Assembly (NCBI RefSeq): GCF_034702125.1
Contig: NC_085878.1
Coordinates: 15,277,240 to 15,341,239 of the forward strand
Reading direction: 5' to 3'
DNA from: Engraulis encrasicolus
Lineage: Eukaryota; Chordata; Actinopteri; Clupeiformes; Engraulidae
Length of the DNA stretch: 64,000 nucleotides
Shown: positions 11,470 to 22,599 of the stretch, one piece after another
Position numbering within the stretch: the stretch's first letter is position 1
How the letters are laid out: every line of letters starts with the position of its first letter
Position numbers and translations under genes: made by a program
The notes under the pieces: model-generated
The model's input: only the letters and a program-made list of their open reading frames with translations
The model's database searches: none
Told to the model about the DNA's origin: nothing

Positions 11470-13535
11470 GTAAGGCTGTATGAGATACATGTACATACAG
11501 TATCGTAACAGTTATGCACCCCACAGGGCTACCTCCCATCTAAAACTGCATGTGTGCCCCCATAGATATAGTACTACGTACTGTATGTACAGTGGGTGCA
11601 AAAACCACAAGGGGGAGGGAAAATTTCTCCCCTTCTGGTTTTGATATTTCCACTTCTTCTGCATGGTTTTATTATCAGTCTACTGTAACTCCTGTAACAT
11701 TGATATGATGATTTCAATCCCAAAAGTAGCGCCCCCTCCCGTTTTTGGTTTTGACACATCACAATATGTCTGCACATACATTCTGGAAAGTCACACACAC
11801 CCACCATAGGGCTATCTCTGAGGTAAGGCTGAATTTACAGTACATGCAGTATCTATAAGCATGTACAGTAGCTATGGCCTGGGTGGCAAACTGGGTTGCA
11901 GGTACAACTGAGGTTACTTGCATCTATTCAGTGGGGTATGCAACATAAACCTGTGAATGGGTACATTAGTTTAGGTAATGCAAGTGCAGGCTATACCGTA
12001 TATGGGAAAAGATCCTGCTTCCAAAGTATCCTCAATAGTACAACCCAATTGCAGTTACATAACATATGATGTGTTTTGTTTCAGCAATTGTTTTAACAAT
12101 TCCAGCAAAACTGTGTTTCTGTGTCTGTGGGTTTAAAATGACATCTCAGCGGCCATATGCACAGTAACTGCTATGCAGTAAGTGCAATTCATGGCCAATC
12201 TGACGATGCCTGCCAATCATACTTGCAATCTCTTGAGCTGTTTGAAGCCCAGCGTCTTCCTTGAGAGTGTTGTTGAAAATGACAGTGACATAATAGGGAG
12301 GATGGGACTTACTGAAAGTGGAATGATTTCATGTCTCTTTCGAGCAATGCTCACTGAAAAAGAGGTCAAATCATGACCTTTTATTGTCCGCTTATATCAA
12401 AGGTTTTCCAAGTATGTTCACCTCCAACAAAACTAACGGATAACTACTTCATTGAAGACCGAGAGAAAAAAGACGTCTTCAACTTGCCTTTGTAATTGTG
12501 ACCTCATGTAATTTCCTTTCTTCCCCCCTCTTTTCTGCCTCTCTCACTCTCTTTCCCACTCAAGTGTCCCTGGCTATTGCGGACATGCTCGTCGGCGTCC
12601 TGGTGGTGCCGTTTTCCGTCTACACTGAGATCTCGCTAATGGTGACCAGCACTCCTCCTGCATGGTACCAGGCCTCAGTGGCACCTATGGACATGGCGCA
12701 TCACAGCGATGCCAGCAGCATCAGCAGCAGCAGTGGGACTACTGGCGGTGGTGGTGGGGGTGGCGGGAGTAACGCGTCCTTACCCTGGCAGCCGTGCATG
12801 CTGATCGGACCCGTGTTCGCCGGCTGCACCTTCGTGTCCATCAGCACCATCTTCCTGATGACGCTGGAGCGCAGCGTGGCCATCCTACGGCCGCTGCACA
12901 AGGACGTGCTGGTGACGCGGCGGCGCGCGCTGCTGCTCATCCTGCTCAGCTGGGCCGGCAGCTTCCTGCTGGCCGTGGCGCCGCTGGTGCTGAGCCGTAG
13001 CTTCACGCTGGAGTACAACCCCTGCAGCCGCATGTGCAACTACGCGCCGCTCTGGGACCCGGTGCAGCAGCCGCGGCCTCCGCCCGACGCCCACGTCATG
13101 CTCCTCTTCCCCGCCTTCGACTTCTCGCTGCTGGGCGGCACGCTGGCCGTCAACATCGTGTCCTTCACCAGCATCCGGAGGTACTCACGCAAGCGCAAGC
13201 TGCTGGCAGAGGGGAGCCTGGGTGGGGAGAGCTCCGGAGGAGGAGGAGGGGGTTGGTGCCAGCACCGGCCGTCTTTCTCCGACATCAAGGCGGCCAAGAC
13301 CATCGGCATCCTGACGTTCGCCTTCACGGCCTCCTTCTCGCCCATCGCCGTGTTTGTGCTGGGCAACGTGGTGGGCTACACCTGGTGCAACTTCTCCTTC
13401 TTTGCTTTCTGGATCCTGGCCGCCAACAGCTGCTGCAACGTGGTCATCTACAGCGTCAGGGACCAGCGTTTTCGGAAGGGCGTCACGTTGCTTTTCCACA
13501 GGGAACGCTCCATCCCCACGGGGGAGAAGACTTGA
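11136..13535 (+). CDS. Orphan class A (rhodopsin-like) G-protein-coupled receptor
   Basis: Two coding exons (11136-11469 and 12565-13535, phase 1 junction) give 434 residues. An ATG at 11145 has a better Kozak context (G at -3) and would give 431. Seven hydrophobic segments are visible. TM1 has the GN motif (about residues 74-97). TM2 has SLAIADMLVG with Asp118. Cys189 before TM3 can pair with Cys265/269 in ECL2. Trp241 is in TM4. N-glycosylation sequons lie at residues 10, 31 and 71. The D2.50-aminergic look of TM2 suggests a small-ligand receptor. Oddities: E/DRY reads ERS, there is no CWxP in TM6 (AFTASFSPI), and NPxxY reads NVVIY. ECL1 has a Ser/Gly-rich insert (residues 161-180) and ICL3 a second Gly run. 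TM7 (NSCCNVVIYS) recalls GPR21/GPR52 from memory. I cannot name a subfamily. High GC and third-position GC set it apart from its surroundings. Confidence 0.9.
11510..11870 (+). repeat. Degenerate copies of the GPCR exon 1 end and its donor site
   Basis: GCACCCCACAGGGCTACCTC, the last coding bases before the donor, recurs at about 11515-11534. A third, weaker copy near 11803-11860 reads AGGGCTATCTC-TGAGGTAAGGCTG-AATTTACAGTACATGCAGTATC and includes a GTAAGG donor-like site, matching CAAAGGTAAGGCTG at the true junction and the TACATACAGTATC that follows it. This looks like old local tandem duplication across an exon-intron boundary. Confidence 0.65.
12565..13535 (+). CDS. GPCR coding exon 2: TM2 to C-terminus
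   Basis: The acceptor is TTCCCACTCAAG at 12564. The split Val codon joins ...GYLK to VSLAIADML, restoring a normal ICL1-TM2. It runs through TM7 and a short basic tail to TGA at 13533-13535. The tail has no Cys right after TM7 and no PDZ-type end. Confidence 0.92.
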
Positions 13536-13563
13536 GGACACTTCCCTGGACTACGGTGGTTAC

Positions 13564-13767
13564 TGGGCATTTCTCAAAACTCTAGTGCGCACACTTCCGA
13601 GTGTATCAGCCTAATTAATCACGCCCCGGGGATTGGATACTCTTTGGTGAACTCAGCGGAGTATCAAATCACTGGACGTGACTAATAAAGAGTATCCAAT
13701 CACTGGGCGTGACTAATTAGGCTGATACACTTGGAAGTGCGCGCACTAGAGTTTTGAGTAATGCCCA
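13564..13767. mobile_element. Foldback MITE just after the GPCR stop codon
   Basis: Inverted arms: TGGGCATTTCTCAAAACTCT on the left is matched on the right by AGAGTTTTGAGTAATGCCCA, and similarity continues inward through the arms (GTGTATCAGCCTAATTA / TAATTAGGCTGATACAC). The loop core GGATACTCTTTGGTGAAC resembles that of the element at 28585-28716. It contributes an AATAAA (13683) that could act in the receptor's 3' UTR. Confidence 0.75.
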
Positions 13768-16400
<2,633 letters not shown>

Positions 16401-17481
16401 TAGTCAATGCAAATCAATGGAGAAATCATGTGAGTTGATCAAATACATTTTAAAATCAGTTCATATTCAGTATCTATTTAGCAGCACATAAGTACTACTT
16501 TCATAATATTTTCAAAAAACATAAAACTTTCAGTCATGTGTATGTGACGAGATCAAGCAATTGTCCAGGCCTGTTTTTTCAAGGTCTGCACTCTTTGTTT
16601 AAAGAAAAGCAAGGCCTTTCCAAGTCTACTGACATAAAATAGTAAAATGCTTCAAAGTTAAAAAACAAAACAAAAAAAAACAGCTACTTAAATGTTTTCT
16701 GCTTTTAGGCATCTATGAGGCATCAATGGAGAAAATCATGTGAGTGGATAAAATACATTTTAAAATTAGTTCATATTAGGTAGATATTTAGCAGCACATT
16801 TCAACTATTGTCCTTGTATAGTGTCTCATTGGAAATGTTCACATTATTAAGCCATTTTTTGACAGAGGTGAGCCTCTCTGCATTCATTTCCATTGCTCAG
16901 GTCTACCTCATAGAAACAATGCCTGCCAGGATTGCCGTTAATAAGGGGGTGGTTCCACCTCTCTGAGTACAGCTTTAGCCTGCACTCGTCCAGACTTTCA
17001 GCAACGCTGAATCCATTTTGGGACCAAATCAGTACAGCCAAGCTGGCTATCTCTTCCATTATAAGTTCCCAGCAGAATTAGTGGGCTTAACGCGAGATGG
17101 ACTGATGTTCTGCTGTCATTGGCTCCAGGGAAGCTGTCAGAGGCCACGATTGGCTCCACGGCTAGCCAAGTCAGAGGAAAGAAATATTTTGCTCATAACC
17201 AATTTTCCGAGCAAATGCACAATTGCACAGCACAACTCAACAGAAAAACATCATCCCTCATTTGTTTTCTTTATCATAGCCCACAATACAAAAAGGGCTC
17301 ATCCAGATGCCCCTCATGGCCCCCACAGTGCCCTCTGCTCACATGTGCCAGGGCTCTCTCTGTTGCCTCACGTGTCTGTTAGTGTGATTGATACGCCTAC
17401 CTGATCTGAACTACCTGGTCTGCTCCAGCTGACTGAACAACAGCACTTAGATGTACTCATCACAAACACACACAACGTGCC

Positions 17482-17483
<2 letters not shown>

Positions 17484-17537
<54 letters not shown>

Positions 17538-17695
17538 TACACACACAAACACACACACGTGCATGCGTGCAGACACATACAGCACAAACACACTCATACA
17601 CACAACTGTGTGGCAAAAACAAACACGTACACATATACACGTACGCACACATGCACGCACACGCACACAGACACAGACACAGACAGACACACGAG
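17484..17695. repeat. (CA)n and impure CA-rich tract
   Basis: About 22 pure CA units (17485-17529), then 160 bp of degenerate CA/TA/CG repeats. Confidence 0.9.
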
Positions 17696-17699
17696 TGCA

Positions 17700-18065
17700 T
17701 GGCTGTTATTTATGTGGTAGAGGACACTCCAGTTAAGCAGCGGGGTATAATTAAGGCCTGCTCCACCTCCTCCACCAGCCGTATCAGAGTACATAGGCTA
17801 CAGTATTCTTTCCCCACGCCACTGTCTGAAGAGGTCCGCATGTCGTCTCGGCCAGCGCTCTCATTAAAGCAGCCCGGTGTATCATTAGTCTCGGAGCAGA
17901 CAGGGCCAGCATAAAGCGGCATTATCGGTTGCCATGCTTGTGGTGGAACAAAACAAAGATCCTCCACGACAATAAACAGCGGTAAACCTGACGACCTCAT
18001 TGTTGTCTGATGTAATGAAACCAAACGTCAATAAATGCCATTGAGTGGCTCGAATATTAACAAGT
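17700..18065. promoter_or_regulatory. Candidate conserved non-coding element (unproven)
   Basis: Non-repetitive, moderate GC, with recurring ATTAA/CATTAAAGC, TAATGA and AATAAA words and no open frame of note. Its texture resembles developmental enhancers more than decayed transposons. Conservation is needed to support this. Confidence 0.2.
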
Positions 18066-18539
18066 AGAGGTAACAAAATAATGTCATGGAGCTTCAGACA
18101 TGCAGAAAATAAACTTTCCTCAGGAGGTCTCTGCAGAGGGTTTGACTGCGACCCAAGGAGACGGCTTCAGACCGAATCAAGCAATGCGATGGAACGGCGA
18201 CACAGATTATTGATTTCTAGTGACCTTTAAGCGCCAGAAATGCCTCACGCACTCTTCATCACGCTCCCAAAAAGGACAGACACACCACAGGGAACTGCTG
18301 CTCTGGGAGCAAAAAAAAAAATCGAAAACCTTCAGCCGTGTGCACCTGTGCACTTGCCGAGGAGATCAGCCAACTGTTCAGCCCTGACTTATCAAAATGA
18401 TAGTCTTTGTTTCAAATTTCAAGGCCTTTTCCAATCATTTTCAGTCTTAATTGAGTAGAGAGAGGAATAAGTTGTGTCTGTGGGCAAAACACATAAATCT
18501 TCAGGTGCTCATCTGTATTCAAAAATGCAAAACGGGAGG

Positions 18540-18625
18540 TCAAGAGAGCGGGTCCGAGGCAGTCCGTTTAAAAATCCTTTATTAAATCATGGACATCAAG
18601 CCAACACGTTTCGGCTTATCAAAAT
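18540..18625 (-). mobile_element. Truncated retroelement end with a GAAACGTGTTGG hammerhead-type remnant
   Basis: On the minus strand, AAGCCGAAACGTGTTGGC is followed by ATTTAATAAAGGATTTTTAA. This resembles ends of Penelope-like elements, where GAAAC closes a hammerhead ribozyme core. The 5' strand of stem II and most of the CTGATGA box are missing, so it is a remnant. The assignment is inference. Confidence 0.4.
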
Positions 18626-19340
18626 TATAGTAGAAGGTAAAAAGGTTTGCTGTCTTTGATGAAAATGTCCATGCCTTCTTTAACCATTTTTTTTAAAGTC
18701 TATTGATGTACATTTTTTAAAGGTTTCAAATGGGAATAGCAGCTATGTACTAACATAACATTCTCAATAACAAAAAAATCATAAAAACTTCAATCGTGTG
18801 CATGTGTGATGAGATCAAGCAATTGGCCAGGCCTGGTTTTTCAACAATATCATAGAAGTTGGTACACTAAGGTTTGCAGTCCTTGTTTAAAATGTCAAGG
18901 CCTTTTTTTCAGCAATTTTTAAAGTCTATTGATGTAAAATTGCAAAACTTTCCAAGGGGAATATCAGCTATGTATTTGGTAAGGTGTGTACTTAGTGAAG
19001 ATACTATCATTTTTGAAAATATTATGTAAGTACTACTGCAGTATCACAACTACTGCATGAAGTTGAATTCAAAGCGCTTTCAAAATACACACACACATAC
19101 ACATTCCCACATTCATACACCAGCTCTGGAGGCTGATGCACGGCATCAATTGATCACGTGAGAAAGCGCACACACACACACAAAGAGAATAAAAAAAGAG
19201 TATGCTCAAGGCCTCTCCAAGCAAGGCCTTTCCAAGTCTACTGGTGTAAAATAGTGAAATATTTCAAGGTGGGGGGAAAAAGCAGCTACTTAAATATTTT
19301 CTGCTTTTTAGGCATCTATGAAAGCAAATATCTTCATAAT

Positions 19341-20641
19341 GTGGATGAAGCCTGACAGACGCATAGACGACTAATTCAAATATCTATCAATTATTTGAAT
19401 AGGTAATGTTGGGATTTGGCTTTCAATTCTATGCCATTTGCTGGAATGCATTCATCCTGTCTTCTAGAAAAATGGCAACTGCAAGCTGACGGAATGTGAA
19501 ACTGTTAAAGACGAAAACAACAGTTAAAACGATACCAAACAAACAAATGGCTCTTTATAGATTTTTCAGCTTCCCATACAGACACACAATAATAGAAAAC
19601 ATGAAAACACAGACTTGCAATACATTTCCCCGGACAATAGCTTCCCCAGCCGAGTTGCTCTTGCCATAATTCCTCTGTGTTCCTAAGGGGCAAAGACTTT
19701 GCACACCACATAACATAATGTGTGGCCAGCCCACGCACTCATTTGCTTCAAAAGAAACAACAAAGCCGCACAATTACATAGTGGAATGAAAGAACCATGA
19801 CACAGCTGTAATGGGGAATGGCTCCCTCTTCTCCCCAGATGTGAGAAGAATGAAAATCAGTTATTTGGGAATGTGGCCAGTGGCAAGGGGACTGCAGACG
19901 GTGGACATATTGTAAGCCTGGCTGTGCGTGCGATGAGTCAGGGGCGTGCATATTAATGTCCTCGTATCTTTTTGGGAAGAGGGCGGCTCTGATGAGCTTT
20001 TAATTAATTTGGAGGCCACTCGAGGGGAAATGCTACTTGTGGGGAACATTGGAATGGCAGCTACCTGTGGATCACCATTGACACCCAGAAGGAAGCGTAA
20101 GTCCTCTGGCTAATGGTGATGGGTACTCTCTCTTTTTGTCTGGATCCGAAATGATAAAGCATGCAAAGACGACTGTGACGTGCATACAAAAGGGGCTGGG
20201 AAAATTGGCTTTTGGATTACCCTTTATTTTAATCAAACGCACAGAGAGAGGCTTTCAAGAGCTGTTTTGGTCGGTTGGAACTCTTCCCCAAGACATATTA
20301 GCAAAATTTCCCCCAAGACAGATTTGCAAAGGGCACAGTGCCACTATCACATGCCCTCCAGTCCTTACAAATGGCTCATTGCCTGCCCAGCTGAAATGCG
20401 AGGGACCTTAGAAAATGTTCATGAGCTGCAGGTGCTGTAGGTAGATGCTATGGGCAACCTCTTCACAATGTTCCATGGCACAAATTCAGCAGGTATGGGT
20501 GCCCCATACATGATGTTGTGAGGATTGAGTATTTTAAGGCTTGTTTAATCTTTCCTCAATTTGTGCAAAAGGATGACAGATTGATAGTGAGATAATTTGA
20601 TGCAGAACAGAATCAAGGCATTGGATGTTTCTAAAAGTGTT
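19341..20641. other. Intergenic, no gene seen
   Basis: No repeat or frame recognised with confidence. 19900-20050 contains AGCTTTTAATTAATTTGGAG and a GC-richer flank and may be regulatory (weak). Confidence 0.35.
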
Positions 20642-20956
20642 ATGCTAGTATGTGTAATGCCCATTTTTCGAGGATTTCATGTCATTGCAGCTCGCCAAGT
20701 ACTGTTCCAAAGTGAAGTGTCCTTCAGAATTTCCACACCCTTGATATGAAGAATTGTCAAGGAGGCACTTGCGACGTGAAGGATTCTGGATATGTTGTCA
20801 CAACAAGGATGCAGCAAGTGCAGCCTTGGAAATTCCACGAATCAAGAGCAAGGCACTTGGAAGATGTTCACGCATACTTCACTTAAGAGCAGTAATAGGC
20901 GAGTCGCGATAACGTGAAATCTTCGAAAAATGGGCACTACTCATCCTAGCAAGGGC
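20642..20956. mobile_element. Foldback MITE, complete copy
   Basis: The ends TGCTAGTATGTGTAATGCCC and GGGCACTACTCATCCTAGCA are inverted repeats extending about 55 bp with mismatches (both reach CTCGCC). The interior also folds back: AAGGAGGCACTTGCGACGTG pairs with TGCAGCAAGTGCAGCCTTGG across a centre near 20800. A second copy of the interior lies at 21524-21757. Confidence 0.8.
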
Positions 20957-21199
20957 AGCACATTTCACTTTGAGAAACGGCCTCAGTGTAATAAGTGTTT
21001 ACATCCAAATCACATTAACGGGATAGAATATTTTTGTATATGCTCCCCACTTTTAGAGGGACCACATGTAATTTGACCGTAGCCTGCTCAGCTATTCCAC
21101 AGTCAGGTGTGTTAAGCCTTTATTATCCCATCAACAAGATGCTAGGTCATTTTAATTTCCGTATCTCCAAGACATCCAAAGTCCTGCAATGAAGTCTAC

Positions 21200-21310
21200 T
21201 AGCATTTAAATAAATAAATAAATAATATAATATAATATAATATAATATATACAACATGAAATATGTATATATAATTTTATATGATATTATATAGCCTATC
21301 TGTTTGTGTA
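21200..21310. repeat. AT-rich simple repeat, (TAAA)n and (TATAA)n
   Basis: AAATAAATAAATAAATAATA then repeated ATAATATAATATAATAT. Confidence 0.85.
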
Positions 21311-21419
21311 TGAATTAATTTACATGAGCAAAAGTCTTGAATGAAGATAGACCTAATGAAGGCAAAAGTCAATTGCACAAATATGCCAAACATGACACGT
21401 AATGTGAAATAATTCACAT

Positions 21420-21523
21420 TCAAGTTCTTTATTAAAAAATTTGTTGCGTTCAGTTCAACGTTCATGAAAAAATGAGCGTGTTCAATGAACGCGTTCTTTT
21501 GAACGCGTTCACGCACAACATTG
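21420..21523 (-). mobile_element. End of a hAT-like element with GAACGCGTTC palindromes
   Basis: The minus strand begins CAATGTTGTGCGTGAACGCG, followed by AAAAGAACGCGTTCATTGAA. The start CAxTGTTG and the repeated GAACGCGTTC suit a hAT terminus. The other end is not found in the window, probably lost when the foldback copy inserted. Confidence 0.5.
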
Positions 21524-21757
21524 CTCGCCAAGTACTGTTCCAAAGTGAAGTGTCCTTCAGAATTTCCACACCCTTGATATGAAGAATTGTCAAGGAGGCA
21601 CTTGCGACGTGACGGATTCTGGATATGTTGTCACAACAAGGATGCAGCAAGTGCAGCCTTGGAAATTCCACGAATCAAGAGCAAGACACTTGGAAGATGT
21701 TCACGCATACTTCACTTAAGAGCAGTAATTGGCGAGTCGCGATAACGTGAAACCTTC
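21524..21757. mobile_element. Foldback MITE, second copy without its outer ends
   Basis: Direct repeat of 20691-20924 with only a handful of differences (for example GACGTGAAGG/GACGTGACGG, CAAGGCACTT/CAAGACACTT). The outer ~50-bp ends of the first copy are absent. It lies 0.83 kb downstream in the same orientation. Confidence 0.85.
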
Positions 21758-22352
21758 AAAACCATAGTAAATACAGGGGGTTCACTACAAGACGTAAACA
21801 ATTGTTGAGAATCAAAAATAGCAATACCAGATTCGGCTTTGCCAACAACTTCTAGATGAGACACAAATGAGACAAGATGAGACAGATGAGACAAAAATTA
21901 AAGGAAAAAAAACGCTTTTCTTTTTTTTTTTACGTTGGGCCCTTAATTTCACATTATAACCTCACATTCTATGTTGTGTACCATTTGGAGCTCTGCTCTG
22001 CTGAAGATATTCGGCCATGAAACGACTTTTCCTATGGGTAATACTATGCTGTTTTTAATTTATTCATTAAATGGGTGGATTGCTTGTTTAGAAATGGGTA
22101 ATACAGTGGTTCGTTAAAATTGGGAGGTCCATAAAGCAACTGTTGTACTTTAACTCCAGATTACAGAGGTCACCTGATTTGGATGTAAATACTCTCAAAT
22201 TTAAGAGGAAAAAATGCTGTTCTAGTGCATCTTGTTTGTTTAATTTCAAATCCATTGAGGTGGTGTATAGAACAAAGAAGATGAAAATTGTGTCAGTGTG
22301 TAAATATATATATATATATGTATTAAGTTCATTATGTCTAACTGTTTAACTT

Positions 22353-22595
22353 AAACACTTTGGAGTTTCTTTTGCCTTAAGACATGTAAAAGTTTTTATC
22401 TTTTACCTGACATGTTTCATTTCATTTTTGACAGGGAGGTCACACCTCCACAACAACATCAGCTGTTTTTAAAGCACGTCACTCAGCAACATCACAGTGA
22501 CCCTCTGATGAAGACGGAAGTACACCGTCGAAACATGTCAGGTAAAAGATAAAAACTTTTACATGTCTTAAGGCAAAAGAAACTCCAAAGTGTTT
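22353..22595. repeat. Perfect 65-bp inverted repeat enclosing a hammerhead-like motif
   Basis: 22353-22417 and 22531-22595 are exact reverse complements over 65 bases (outer ends AAACACTTTGG / CCAAAGTGTTT). The spacer is 113 bp. The right arm begins inside the GAAAC of the hammerhead-like motif at 22501-22545. This arrangement resembles terminal parts of Penelope-like elements, which carry hammerhead ribozymes; that assignment is inference. Confidence 0.75.
22501..22545 (+). ncRNA. Hammerhead ribozyme-like motif
   Basis: CTGATGA (22505-22511), one extra A, then a 5-bp stem GACGG/CCGTC with loop AAGTACA, then GAAAC (22530-22534), then ATGTC giving a possible cleavage site after C22539 with a minimal stem III (C-G plus A-U). 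Stem I is weak, about 3 bp (CCT/AGG). The extra A before stem II and the short stem I make activity uncertain. This is probably derived from a retroelement ribozyme. Confidence 0.45.
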
Positions 22596-22599
22596 ATAT

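Larger units (their letters stand above)
16410..19340. repeat. Cluster of diverged local repeats
   Basis: Blocks recur at low identity. ATCATGTGAGTxGATxAAATAC is at 16420 and 16733. GAGATCAAGCAATTGxCCAGG is at 16550 and 18812. GGCCTTTCCAAGTCTACTG is at 16613 and 19225, with weaker matches at 18420 and 18900. TACTTAAATxTTTTCTGCTT-TTAGGCATCTATGA is at 16685 and 19288. The blocks keep the same order, suggesting an old, fragmented tandem duplication of a unit about 0.3-2.5 kb long. No coding content. Confidence 0.6.

Noticed and set aside
12701..13585. Antisense and off-frame long frames across GPCR exon 2
   Set aside because: Shadows caused by very high GC at third positions; only the sense frame shows seven TM segments.
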